DNA of 64,000 nucleotides from Ruegeria_B marisflavi (GTDB taxonomy: Bacteria; Pseudomonadota; Alphaproteobacteria; Rhodobacterales; Rhodobacteraceae): positions 322,778 to 386,777 of the forward strand of contig NZ_JAOVQN010000002.1 of assembly GCF_025673445.1 (NCBI RefSeq). Reading direction: 5' to 3'. How positions within the stretch are numbered: position 1 is the stretch's first letter; every line of letters begins with the position of its first letter. The position numbers were made by a program, and so were the translations under genes. The notes under the pieces are model-generated. The model was not told the origin of the DNA. It did not search any database and saw nothing but the letters and a program-made list of their open reading frames with translations. This document shows positions 33,514-42,884 of the stretch, one piece after another.

Positions 33514-34464
33514 ATGACCCAAACCGTTTTCTCCGGCACGATGCCGGCGCTGATGACCCCCTGCACCCCCGACCGCCGCCCCGATTTCGATGCGCTTGTG
33601 CGCAAGGGGCGCGAGATGATTGCCGCGGGCATGTCGGCGGTGGTCTATTGCGGCTCGATGGGGGACTGGCCGCTGTTGACCGATGCCGAGCGGATGGAGG
33701 GCGTGGCGCGCCTGACCGGTGCCGGGGTGCCGGTGATCGTTGGTACCGGCGCGGTCAACACCGCCTCGGCCGTCGCCCATGCCCGCCACGCGGCCGAGGT
33801 GGGCGCGCGCGGTCTGATGGTGATTCCGCGCGTGTTGTCGCGCGGCAGCTCGATGGCGGCGCAGCGCGCCCATTTCGCGGCGATCCTGTCGGCGGCGCCC
33901 GACCTGCCGGCGGTGATCTACAACAGCCCCTATTACGGCTTTGCCACCCGCGCCGACCTGTTCTTTGACCTGCGCCGGGCGCATCCCAACCTGATCGGAT
34001 TCAAGGAGTTCGGCGGCAAGGCCGACCTGCGTTACGCGGCTGAGGCGATCACCTCGCAGGACGACGGTGTGACGTTGATGGTCGGGGTCGATACCGCCGT
34101 CTTTCATGGTTTCGTCAATTGCGGGGCCGAGGGGGCGATCACTGGCATCGGCAACGCGCTGCCGCGCGAGGTGCTGCATCTGGTTGCGCTCTGCCGCCGG
34201 GCGGCGACAGGCGATCCGGTGGCGCGGATGCGCGCGCAGGAGCTGGAAGAGGCGCTGGGGGTGCTCTCGTCCTTTGACGAGGGGCCGGACCTGGTCCTTT
34301 ACTACAAGCACCTGATGGTGCTGAACGGCCAGCCGGAATACAGCCTCCATTTCAACGAGACCGACGTGCTGAGCGACAGCCAGCGCGGCTATGTCGAGCG
34401 GCAGTACGCCCTGTTCCGCACCTGGTATGCCGACTGGTCGCGGCAGTTGGACCTGGCGGCCTGA
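33514..34464 (+). CDS. DapA/HPC deaminase-family lyase (probable pyrroline-4-hydroxy-2-carboxylate deaminase)
   Basis: 316 residues from the ATG at 33514, which has GAAAGGA at a good distance upstream; an ATG 15 nt earlier is poorly placed. It is a class I aldolase-type barrel: VYCGSMGDWPLLTDAER near the start, VIYNSPYYGFATRADLF with the catalytic-type Tyr, and LIGFKEFGGKADLRY with the Schiff-base Lys. In 4-hydroxyproline catabolism this family deaminates pyrroline-4-hydroxy-2-carboxylate to 2-oxoglutarate semialdehyde. The presence of semialdehyde dehydrogenase, D-hydroxyproline oxidase and epimerase genes downstream makes this the best call. Confidence 0.85.
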   Translation: MTQTVFSGTMPALMTPCTPDRRPDFDALVRKGREMIAAGMSAVVYCGSMGDWPLLTDAERMEGVARLTGAGVPVIVGTGAVNTASAVAHARHAAEVGARGLMVIPRVLSRGSSMAAQRAHFAAILSAAPDLPAVIYNSPYYGFATRADLFFDLRRAHPNLIGFKEFGGKADLRYAAEAITSQDDGVTLMVGVDTAVFHGFVNCGAEGAITGIGNALPREVLHLVALCRRAATGDPVARMRAQELEEALGVLSSFDEGPDLVLYYKHLMVLNGQPEYSLHFNETDVLSDSQRGYVERQYALFRTWYADWSRQLDLAA

Positions 34465-34474
34465 GGCGACGGGA

Positions 34475-35905
34475 ATGGAGTATCGCAATCTTATCGGTGG
34501 CGACTGGTTTGCCTGCGGCACGGGCCGCGCAAATGTGAACCCCTCGGATGTGACCGATATCATCGGTCACGCCGCTCAGGCCGGGGAAGGAGAGTTGGAC
34601 GCTGCCATTGCCGCCGCCCATGCGGCCGCACCGCTTTGGGCCGCATCGACCCCACAACAGCGGTTCGATGCGCTCGATTTCACGGGCGCCGAGCTGTTGG
34701 CGCGCAAGGAGGAACTGGGGCGGCTCTTGTCGCGGGAAGAGGGCAAGACGCTGGCCGAAGGGATCGGCGAGGTGGCGCGCGCTGGGCAGATTTTTAAGTT
34801 CTTCGCCGGTGAGGCGCTGCGTCAGACCGGCGATAGACTGGCCTCGGTCAGGCCCGGGGTCGAGGTCGAGGTCACCCGCACGCCGGTGGGCGTGGTGGGC
34901 CTGATCACCCCCTGGAACTTTCCCATCGCCATCCCGGCCTGGAAAATCGCCCCGGCGCTGGCGCATGGCAATGCGGTGGTGCTGAAACCCGCCGACCTGG
35001 TGCCGGGATGCGCCCATGCGCTGGTCGAGATCCTGTCGTGCGCGGGTCTGCCCGCGGGGGTGGTGAACCTGGTGATGGGGCGCGGGTCCGAAATTGGGCC
35101 GCGTCTGGTATCGGATGCGCGGGTGGACGCGATTTCCTTTACCGGGTCGGTGCCCACCGGGCGTGGTATCGCGGCGGCCTGTGGTGCGGCGATGAAGAAG
35201 GTGCAGCTGGAGATGGGCGGCAAGAACCCGATGGTGGTTCTGGACGATGCCGATCTGGATCTGGCGGTGGCCGCCTGTCTCAATGGCGCGTTCTTTTCGA
35301 CCGGTCAGCGCTGCACTGCCTCTTCGCGGCTGATCGTGACCGAGGGCGTGCATGACCGTTTCGTGGCGGCGCTGACGGCGGCGATGCGCGATCTGCCGGT
35401 GGGCGATGCGCTGGACCCGGCAACCCAGATGGGGCCGGTGGTGGATGCGCGGCAGCTGGAGCAGAACCTAGACTATGTAGAAATCGCGCGGGCCGAGGGC
35501 GGTACTGTCACCGGCGGCGAACGGTTGGTTTTGGACAAGGACGGGTTCTATATGGCCCCGGCCCTGATAACCGAAACCACGCCCGACATGCGCATCAACC
35601 GCGAAGAGGTGTTCGGCCCCGTCGCCTCGGTCCTCCGCGTGCGGGATTATGACGAGGCTTTGGCGGTGGCAAATGACACCGAATTTGGCCTGTCGGCGGG
35701 GATCTGCTCCACCTCGCTGAAACATGCGAGCCATTTCAAGGCCAATGCGCGCGCGGGCATGGTGATGGTCAACCTGCCTACGGCGGGGGTGGACTATCAC
35801 GTGCCCTTTGGCGGCACCAAGGGGTCGAGCTATGGGGCGCGCGAACAGGGGACCTATGCCGCCGAGTTCTACACCACCGTCAAGACCGCCTATACGCTGC
35901 CATGA
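34475..35905 (+). CDS. Aldehyde dehydrogenase, probable 2-oxoglutarate semialdehyde dehydrogenase
   Basis: 476 residues from the ATG at 34475. NAD(P)-aldehyde dehydrogenase signatures are VGLITPWNFPIAIPAWKIAP, SFTGSVPTGRGIAAACG, the general-base Glu in LEMGGKNPMVVLDDADLDLA, and the nucleophile Cys in FFSTGQRCTASSRLIV. It would oxidise 2-oxoglutarate semialdehyde from the preceding deaminase to 2-oxoglutarate, joining the TCA cycle. It is 10 bp after the deaminase gene and overlaps the next gene by 4 bp. Confidence 0.9.
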   Translation: MEYRNLIGGDWFACGTGRANVNPSDVTDIIGHAAQAGEGELDAAIAAAHAAAPLWAASTPQQRFDALDFTGAELLARKEELGRLLSREEGKTLAEGIGEVARAGQIFKFFAGEALRQTGDRLASVRPGVEVEVTRTPVGVVGLITPWNFPIAIPAWKIAPALAHGNAVVLKPADLVPGCAHALVEILSCAGLPAGVVNLVMGRGSEIGPRLVSDARVDAISFTGSVPTGRGIAAACGAAMKKVQLEMGGKNPMVVLDDADLDLAVAACLNGAFFSTGQRCTASSRLIVTEGVHDRFVAALTAAMRDLPVGDALDPATQMGPVVDARQLEQNLDYVEIARAEGGTVTGGERLVLDKDGFYMAPALITETTPDMRINREEVFGPVASVLRVRDYDEALAVANDTEFGLSAGICSTSLKHASHFKANARAGMVMVNLPTAGVDYHVPFGGTKGSSYGAREQGTYAAEFYTTVKTAYTLP

Positions 35906-37146
35906 CGCGCGGTGCCGAGGTCGTCGTCATCGGGGCTGGCGTGGTCGGCATCACCTGCGCGCTGGCCCTGCAAGGGGCCGGGTGTGCGGTCACGGTGCTG
36001 GACCGCAAGGGGGTCGCGGCCGAGGCGTCGGCGGGCAATGCCGGGGCTTTTGCCTTTGCCGATGTGATCCCGCTGGCGACGCCGGGGATCATGCGCAAGG
36101 CGCCGAAATGGCTGCTCGATCCGCTGGGGCCGCTGTCGGTTCCGCCGGGTTACGCCGCGCAGATCGCGCCCTGGATGGTCCGGTTCTGGCGGGCCAGTTG
36201 GCGCGACCGCTATGCCAGTGCGCTGGCAGCGCAGGCGGCGCTGATGCGGCTGAGCGCCGAGGCGCTGGATGCACTGATTGTCGAGACCGGCGCGCGGGCG
36301 CTGGTGCGCGACGAGGGGCAGTTGCAGCTCTACGAAGGGCAGCGCGCCTTTGAGGCCAGCCTGCCCGGCTGGGAGACCCGCGCCGCCCATGGGGTCGCGT
36401 TCCGCCTGCTCGACCGGCCCGAGGCGATTGCCGAGATTCAGCCCGGCCTGTCGCCGCGTTTCACCCATGCCGGGTTCACCCCCGGCTGGCGCAATCTAAC
36501 CGATCCGGCGCATTGGGTCGCGCATCTGGCGGATGTGTTCCGGGCGCGAGGCGGGCGGATCGAGATCGCCGAGGTCCGCGCGTTGCGGCAAGAGGGCGAG
36601 ACGGTGACGCTCGACTGTGCCGATCGTGCCCGCCGGGCGGACCGGGCGGTGATCTGCGCCGGGGCCTGGTCGCATCACCTGGCGCGCACGCTGGGCGACC
36701 GTATCCCGCTGGAAACCGAGCGCGGCTATAACACCACCCTGCCTGCGGGCGCTTTCGATCTGCGCACGCATCTTACCTTTCCCGATCACGGTTTTGTCGT
36801 CTCGCGCATCGGGCAGGGTGTGCGTGTCGGCGGCGCGGTCGAACTGGGCGGGTTGAAACGCCCGCCCAACTGGCGGAGGGCCGCGGTGCTGCTGGACAAG
36901 GCGCGCGATTTCCTGCCCGGTCTGCGGGCCGAGGGCGGGACACATTGGATGGGGTTCCGCCCCTCGCTGCCCGACAGCCTGCCGGTGATCGGCACGGCCC
37001 CGCGCGCGGATCGCGTCACCTATGCCTTTGGCCACGGCCATCTAGGCTTGACCCAGTCGGCGGGCACGGCGGCGCTGGTCGCAGCGCTTGTCACTGGGGC
37101 TGCTCCCCGGATCGACCTTTCCCCCTACGCTGCAACCCGTTTCTGA
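35902..37146 (+). CDS. FAD-dependent D-amino acid dehydrogenase (probable D-hydroxyproline dehydrogenase)
   Basis: A 414-residue DAO-family flavoprotein: AEVVVIGAGVVGITCALALQ is the ADP-binding motif, EASAGNAGAFAFADVIPLA the next FAD contact, and FGHGHLGLTQSAGTAALVAA the C-terminal contact. In this operon it most likely oxidises cis-4-hydroxy-D-proline to pyrroline-4-hydroxy-2-carboxylate, passing electrons to the respiratory chain. Overlap with the upstream gene (4 bp) and the epimerase 6 bp downstream support this. Confidence 0.87.
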   Translation: MTRGAEVVVIGAGVVGITCALALQGAGCAVTVLDRKGVAAEASAGNAGAFAFADVIPLATPGIMRKAPKWLLDPLGPLSVPPGYAAQIAPWMVRFWRASWRDRYASALAAQAALMRLSAEALDALIVETGARALVRDEGQLQLYEGQRAFEASLPGWETRAAHGVAFRLLDRPEAIAEIQPGLSPRFTHAGFTPGWRNLTDPAHWVAHLADVFRARGGRIEIAEVRALRQEGETVTLDCADRARRADRAVICAGAWSHHLARTLGDRIPLETERGYNTTLPAGAFDLRTHLTFPDHGFVVSRIGQGVRVGGAVELGGLKRPPNWRRAAVLLDKARDFLPGLRAEGGTHWMGFRPSLPDSLPVIGTAPRADRVTYAFGHGHLGLTQSAGTAALVAALVTGAAPRIDLSPYAATRF

Positions 37147-37152
37147 GGTATC

Positions 37153-38154
37153 ATGACCCAGTTCACCTTTTCCTGTATCGACGGCCATACCTGCGGCAAT
37201 CCGGTGCGCGTGGTTACCGGCGGCGCGCCACGCCTGGAGGGCGCCACCATGCTGGAGCGCCGGGCGCATTTCCAGGCCGAGTTCGACTGGATCCGCACCG
37301 GTCTGATGTTCGAGCCGCGCGGCCATGACCAGATGTCGGGCAGCATCCTCTATCCGCCGACGCGCGAGGATTGCGATGTGGGGGTTCTCTATATCGAGAC
37401 CTCGGGCTGTCTGCCGATGTGCGGGCATGGCACCATCGGCACGGTGACAACCGCCATCGAACACGGGCTGGTCGCGCCCCGTGTGCCGGGTGTGCTGCGG
37501 CTCGACACGCCCGCCGGGCTGGTGGTGGCGGAATACCGGCAAGAGGGGCGGTTTGTCGAAGAGGTGCGGCTGACCAATGTGCCCGCCTATCTGCATGCCT
37601 CGGGTCTGAGCGCCCATGTCGAGGGACTGGGCGAGGTCACGGTCGATGTCGCCTATGGCGGCAATTTCTATGCAATCGTCGAGCCGCAGGCGGTGTTCCG
37701 CGACATTGCCGATCACCGGGCGCTGGATCTGGTTGGGTGGAGCCCGCGCCTGCGCGCGGCGCTGAACGAGAAGTATGCGTTTGTTCACCCCGAGAAATCC
37801 GAGATCCGGGGGCTGTCGCATATCCTGTGGACCGGGCAGCCGACCCAGCCCGGCGCCGATGCCCGCAACGCGGTGTTTTATGGCGACAAGGCGATTGACC
37901 GGTCGCCCTGCGGCACCGGAACCTCGGCCCGGATGGCGCAGCTTGCGGCGCGGGGCGCGTTGCGTCCCGGTGATGATTTCGTGCACGAGTCCATCATCGG
38001 CTCACTGTTTCATGGCCGGGTCGAGGCCTTGGCAGAGGTGGGCGGCAGGCCGGGTATCATCCCCTCGATTGGCGGCTGGGCGCGGGTGACGGGCTTCAAC
38101 ACCATCTTCATTGACGCGCGCGACCCCTATGCCCATGGTTTCGTCGTGGCCTGA
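37153..38154 (+). CDS. 4-Hydroxyproline 2-epimerase (proline racemase family, Cys/Cys)
   Basis: 333 residues. Both catalytic Cys of proline racemase-type epimerases are present: CLPMCGHGTIGTVTTAIEHG (about residues 86-105) and IDRSPCGTGTSARMAQ (about 250-265). That pair fits two-base epimerases rather than dehydratases. It would interconvert trans-4-hydroxy-L-proline and cis-4-hydroxy-D-proline, feeding the FAD enzyme encoded just before. GAGGT lies upstream of the ATG. Confidence 0.9.
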   Translation: MTQFTFSCIDGHTCGNPVRVVTGGAPRLEGATMLERRAHFQAEFDWIRTGLMFEPRGHDQMSGSILYPPTREDCDVGVLYIETSGCLPMCGHGTIGTVTTAIEHGLVAPRVPGVLRLDTPAGLVVAEYRQEGRFVEEVRLTNVPAYLHASGLSAHVEGLGEVTVDVAYGGNFYAIVEPQAVFRDIADHRALDLVGWSPRLRAALNEKYAFVHPEKSEIRGLSHILWTGQPTQPGADARNAVFYGDKAIDRSPCGTGTSARMAQLAARGALRPGDDFVHESIIGSLFHGRVEALAEVGGRPGIIPSIGGWARVTGFNTIFIDARDPYAHGFVVA

Positions 38155-38167
38155 ACAGGGAGGCGGG

Positions 38168-39856
38168 ATGGCACACTGCATCGTGGCGGCCGAGGCGTCG
38201 GGGCCGGTTCTGGTCTTTGACGAGGGGCTGAGTTTCTGGGGCGGGGTCGATCCCGAGACGGGCCGGGTGATCGATGCACATCACCCGCAACACGGCGCCG
38301 CATTGGCCGGTGCAGTGGTGATGATGCCGACAAGCCGGGGCTCCTGCTCGGGCAGTGGCGTGCTGCTGGCGCTGGCGTTGAACGGTCACGCTCCGGCGGC
38401 GCTGGTGTTCCGCGAGGGTGAGGATATCTTGACCCTTGGTGCGCTGGTCGCGGCCTGGATGTATGACCGTCCGGTCGCGGTGCTGCGCCTGTCGGCGGCG
38501 GAATACGAGGCGCTTGCGAGGGAGCCTTTGGCCGAGGTGACGCCCGAGCGGCTGACGGCAGGGGCGCTGTCGCTGACGCTGGAACCGCTGTCGGGCGAAG
38601 CACTGAACCTGAGCGATGCGGATCGCACCATGCTCTCCGAGGCGGCCACGCCGCCGGTGCGGCTGGCGATGCGGATCATCTGCGCCATGGCGGCGGCGCA
38701 GGGGGCGGAACGGCTGACCGATGTCAGCCGCGCCCATATCGACGGTTGCATCTATCACAGCGAGGCCAATCTGCGCTTTGCCGAGGATATGGCCGCGATG
38801 GGCGGGCGGGTCTGTATTCCCACCACGATGAACGCGATCTCGGTCGATCATGCCAACTGGCGCGCGCAGGGCGTGCCGCCCGCGTTCGGCGGGCCGGCCA
38901 GTCGGCTGGCCGATGCCTATCTGCGGATGGGCGCGCGCCCCAGTTTCACCTGCGCGCCCTATCTGCTGGAGGACATACCACAGGCGGGCGAGGCCATCGC
39001 CTGGGCCGAGTCGAACGCGGTTGTCTACGCCAACAGCGTTCTGGCCGCGCGGAGCGTGAAACATCCCGATTACCTCGACCTGTGCATGGCGTTGACCGGG
39101 CGCGCGCCGCTGGCGGGGGTCTACCTGGATGCCAACCGCAAGGCGCAGGTGGAAATCCGGGTCGAGCGGCCCGAAGGCGCAGACGACGCGTTCTGGCCGC
39201 TCCTGGGTTATCTGGCCGGGCGGCGGGCGCCGGACCGTATCCCGCTCTTGACCGGGCTGGAGGACAGCGCGCCGTCCGAGGACGACCTCAAGGCGCTTTG
39301 CGCCGCCTTTGGCACCACCTCGGCGGCGGCGATGCTGCATGTGGCGGGGGTGACGCCCGAGGCAGAAGGGGCCCTGGCCGAAGGCGCGGCGTGTATGGCA
39401 ATCGAACCGGGCGACTTCGCCCGCGCCTGGGCACAGTTCAATCCCGGACCTGGGCGGGTGGAACTGGTCGCCATCGGCAGCCCGCATGCCTCGGCCCATG
39501 AATGCCGGATATTGGCCGACCTTCTGGACGGGCGCCGGATCGCCGCAGGGACCGCCGCCATTGTCACGATCGGCCGGGGCGAGCGTGACAAGCTGGCGCG
39601 TGACGGGGTACTGGCGCGCCTGCAAACCTCGGGCGTGCAGGTGATTCCGGACCTCTGCTGGTGTTCGGTGACCGAGCCGGTACTGCCACCCGCCACCCGC
39701 ACCATCATGACCAATTCGGGCAAATACGCCCATTACGGGCCGGGCCTGTCGGGCCGCGCCATGCGGTTCGGCAGCCTTGCGCACTGCGCCGAGGCGGCGC
39801 TGACTGGACACGCGCCGGGGCGGCCCGGCTGGATCAACGAACTGGGCAGGACATAA
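38168..39856 (+). CDS. Aconitase X (AcnX, fused small and large parts), probable cis-3-hydroxy-L-proline dehydratase
   Basis: 562 residues from the ATG at 38168 (GGGAGGCGGG upstream). The small swivelling part (about 1-135) comes first, with the substrate-loop segment MMPTSRGSCSGSGVLLAL. The large AcnX catalytic part follows, with DVSRAHIDGCIYHSEANLRF and FTCAPYLLEDIPQAGE, whose Cys residues are candidate Fe-S or metal ligands. Split forms exist in other bacteria; here the two parts are one chain. AcnX proteins beside proline-racemase-family genes are known as cis-3-hydroxy-L-proline dehydratases. The product would be pyrroline-2-carboxylate, but no reductase for it is seen in this window. 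Confidence 0.85.
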   Translation: MAHCIVAAEASGPVLVFDEGLSFWGGVDPETGRVIDAHHPQHGAALAGAVVMMPTSRGSCSGSGVLLALALNGHAPAALVFREGEDILTLGALVAAWMYDRPVAVLRLSAAEYEALAREPLAEVTPERLTAGALSLTLEPLSGEALNLSDADRTMLSEAATPPVRLAMRIICAMAAAQGAERLTDVSRAHIDGCIYHSEANLRFAEDMAAMGGRVCIPTTMNAISVDHANWRAQGVPPAFGGPASRLADAYLRMGARPSFTCAPYLLEDIPQAGEAIAWAESNAVVYANSVLAARSVKHPDYLDLCMALTGRAPLAGVYLDANRKAQVEIRVERPEGADDAFWPLLGYLAGRRAPDRIPLLTGLEDSAPSEDDLKALCAAFGTTSAAAMLHVAGVTPEAEGALAEGAACMAIEPGDFARAWAQFNPGPGRVELVAIGSPHASAHECRILADLLDGRRIAAGTAAIVTIGRGERDKLARDGVLARLQTSGVQVIPDLCWCSVTEPVLPPATRTIMTNSGKYAHYGPGLSGRAMRFGSLAHCAEAALTGHAPGRPGWINELGRT

Positions 39857-40881
39857 TGCGCAGCAGCAAGACCATCCATGTGATCTCGGCCCATGCCGAG
39901 GGCGAGGTGGGCGATGTCATCGTTGGCGGTGTCGCGCCGCCGCCGGGCGAGACCCTGTGGGAGCAGCGCAACTGGATCGCGCGCGACGGGCGGCTCAGGA
40001 ACTTCATGCTGAACGAGCCGCGCGGCGGCGTGTTCCGGCATGTCAACCTGCTGGTGCCGCCCAAGGACCAACGCGCCGCTGCGGCCTTTATCATCATGGA
40101 GCCCGAGGACACGCCTCCGATGTCGGGGTCGAACTCGATCTGCGTGGCAACCGTGCTGCTCGACAGCGGGCTGGTCGAGATGGACGAGCCGGTGACCAAA
40201 CTGGTGCTCGAAGCCCCCGGCGGGCTGGTGCATGTGCGCGCTGAATGCCGGGATGGCAAGGCCGAGCGCATATTCGTGCGCAACCTGCCCTCCTTTGCAG
40301 CGCAGCTCGACGTTGCGCTGGATGTGCCCGGTGTTGGGCGGGTGACAGTGGATACGGCCTTTGGCGGTGACAGTTTCGTTGTGGTGCGACCGAAGGATGT
40401 GGGGGTCGAGATTGCCCGAGACCGGGCGCGCGACCTGGCCGAGATGGGCATCGCGATCACCAATGCGGCCAATGCGCAGCTGGGCTTTCATCACCCGGAA
40501 AACCCGGAATGGCGGCATATCTCCTTTTGCCTCTTCGCGGGCGAGATCGAGCGGCGGGACGGGATCTTGCGCGCCGCCTCTGCCGTGGCGATCCAGCCCG
40601 GCAAGATCGACCGTTCGCCCACCGGCACCGCCGTGTCAGCGCGTATGGCGATCCTGCATGCGCGGGGCGAGATGGCCGAGGGGGAACAGTTTGTCGCGAC
40701 CTCGATCATTGGGTCCGAATTCTCCGGTCGCATTGCCGGGCTGACAAGCGTCGGCGACCGCCCGGCAATCCTTCCCGAGATTTCGGGCCGGGGCTGGATC
40801 ACCGGGATTCACCAGCACATGCTGGACCCCGGCGACCCCTGGCCTGAAGGGTACCGCTTGCGGGATACCTGGGGTGTGTGA
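39856..40881 (+). CDS. Proline racemase-family protein with Ser/Thr active-site pair (probable trans-3-hydroxyproline dehydratase)
   Basis: 341 residues; the ATG overlaps the AcnX stop by one base. Where epimerases have two Cys, this protein has Ser in PPMSGSNSICVATVLLDSG and Thr in KIDRSPTGTAVSARMA. A Thr at the second site is the mark of trans-3-hydroxy-L-proline dehydratases, but those usually keep Cys at the first. The Ser/Thr combination makes the activity less certain. As the last gene of the hydroxyproline operon beside AcnX, a role on a 3-hydroxyproline isomer is the best guess. Confidence 0.8.
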   Translation: MRSSKTIHVISAHAEGEVGDVIVGGVAPPPGETLWEQRNWIARDGRLRNFMLNEPRGGVFRHVNLLVPPKDQRAAAAFIIMEPEDTPPMSGSNSICVATVLLDSGLVEMDEPVTKLVLEAPGGLVHVRAECRDGKAERIFVRNLPSFAAQLDVALDVPGVGRVTVDTAFGGDSFVVVRPKDVGVEIARDRARDLAEMGIAITNAANAQLGFHHPENPEWRHISFCLFAGEIERRDGILRAASAVAIQPGKIDRSPTGTAVSARMAILHARGEMAEGEQFVATSIIGSEFSGRIAGLTSVGDRPAILPEISGRGWITGIHQHMLDPGDPWPEGYRLRDTWGV

Positions 40882-41038
40882 TTCTTGTTTTCATTCTGAT
40901 TTATAAAATTTCATTTAAAATCAATATTAAGAAGGATACTAATAACTTTGTTTTACAAAATGCACGCCCATGTGAAAGCTAAATGACAGTCAGGTGCCGC
41001 AGAGCATTTCTGGCATTGCAGACATCAGGGAGGAAAAG

Positions 41039-42772
41039 ATGCGTAGGTATCTTTTGTCCGCAGCCGCGGTTTGCGCCGTGGTCGCGGGGCAGGCAGCCTA
41101 TGCCGACGAGGCCGCTGCCAAGAAATGGATTGACGAAGAGTTCCAGCCCTCGGTCCTGTCCAAGGACGAACAAATGGCCGAGATGTAATGGTTCATCAAG
41201 GCGGCCGAGCCCTATAAGGGCATGGAGATCAACGTGCTGTCCGAGGGTATTCCCACGCACAGCTACGAATCCGAAGTGCTGACCAAGGCCTTCGAGGAAA
41301 TCACCGGCATCAAGGTGAACCACCAGATCCTGGGCGAGGGCGAGGTCGTTCAGGCCGTGCAGACCCAGATGCAGACCAAGCGGAACCTGTATGACGCCTA
41401 TGTCAACGATTCCGACCTGATCGGCACCCATTCGCGCCTGCAACTGGCCTATAACCTGACCGGCATGATGGCGGGTGATTTCAAGGACGTGACCAACCCC
41501 GGTCTCGACCTGGCTGATTTCATGGGCACGCAGTTCACCACCGGCCCCGATGGTGACCTGTACCAGCTGCCCGATCAGCAGTTCGCCAACCTCTACTGGT
41601 TCCGCAAGGACTGGTTCGACCGTGAGGATCTGAAGGCGGCGTTCAAGGCCAAATACGGCTATGAACTGGGCGTTCCGGTCAACTGGTGGGCCTCTGAGGA
41701 TATCGCCGAGTTCTTCAGCGAGGACGTCAAGGAAATCGACGGCACCGCGATCTATGGCCACATGGATTACGGCAAGCGCGCGCCTGACCTCGGCTGGCGG
41801 ATGACTGATGCCTGGCTGTCGATGGCCGGTGCCGGATCCAAGGGCGAACCCAACGGTGTGCCGATCGACGAATGGGGTATCCGCATGGAAGCGGGGTCTT
41901 GCAACCCGGCGGGCGCCAGCGTGACCCGTGGTGGTGCCGCCAACGGCCCGGCGGCGGTCTATGCGATCCGCAAGTGGGATGAATGGCTGCGCAAATACGC
42001 GCCTCCGGGTACGGCGTCCTATGACTTCTAACAGTCGCTGCCGGCGCTAGCACAAGGCAATGTGGCCCAGCAGATCTTCTGGTACACCGCCTTTACCGCC
42101 GACATGGTCAAGCCGCAGTCCGAAGGCAACAACACCGTGGATGGCGACGGCAACCCGCTGTGGCGGATGGCACCCAGCCCGCATGGTCCCTATTGGGAAG
42201 ACGGCCAGAAGGTAGGCTATCAGGACGTGGGATCGTGGACCATCCTCAACTCCTCCCCGCTGGATCGTGCACAGGCGGCCTGGCTCTATGCCCAGTTCGT
42301 GGTCTCCAAGACCGTCGACGTGAAGAAAAGCCATGTTGGCCTGACCTTCATCCGGGACAGCTCGGTCAATCACGAGAGCTTCTCGGAACGTGCGTCGAAA
42401 CTGGGTGGTCTGGTGGAATTCTACCGCTCGCCCGACCGGTTACGCTGGTCGCCCACCGGCATCAACGTTCCGGATTATCCCAAGCTGGCCCAGATCTGGT
42501 GGCAGCAGATCGGTGACGTGAACTCGGGTGCCTTTACCCCGCAAGAGGCGATGGACCGTCTGGCGTTCGAAATGGACACCGTGATGGCCCGGATGCAGGC
42601 AGCGGACGAGGCGGCGAATGTCTATGGCGGCTGCGGCCCGCGCCTGAACGAAGAGAAGGACGCGGAATGGTGGTTCGCCAATGGCGGCGCCAAGCCCAAG
42701 CTGGACAAAGAAAAGCCGCAGGGCGAGACCGTCAACTATGACGAACTGGTCGCCCGCTGGGCCAAGAACTGA
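41039..42772 (+). pseudogene. glpV: Glycerol ABC transporter periplasmic binding protein, interrupted by two in-frame TAA codons
   Basis: The full-length frame would give a solute-binding protein of about 577 codons with a signal peptide (MRRYLLSAAAVCAVVAGQAA then YADEA), matching the large GlpV-type proteins. TAA at 41186-41188 follows DEQMAEM and TAA at 42029-42031 follows GTASYDF. In both places the same frame continues with good homology (WFIKAAEPYKGMEINV, then QSLPALAQGNVAQQIF), so these are single-codon nonsense changes. TGA or TAG recoding does not apply to TAA. The upstream gap 40882-41038 is unusually AT-rich and probably holds the operon promoter. The protein would deliver glycerol to the permease encoded downstream. 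Confidence 0.85.
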
Positions 42773-42884
42773 TCTGGCTTCCTGATGGGCGGGGTCGTGA
42801 GTGAACCTGCCCTTCCAGCCCCGGGGAACCTTCCGGTCTCCGGGGCCTCACTGACCGCAAGAACCGGCCGAAAGCTTTGGGACG

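Noticed and set aside
40882..41038. A specific sigma-70 promoter in the AT-rich gap before the glycerol operon
   Set aside because: TTGTTT and TATAAA are present but only 11 nt apart, so I do not call a promoter there.
41186..42031. Programmed read-through or recoding of the two TAA codons
   Set aside because: TAA is not used for selenocysteine or pyrrolysine, no recoding structure is evident, and the neighbouring genes carry frameshifts, so simple mutation or sequence error is likelier.
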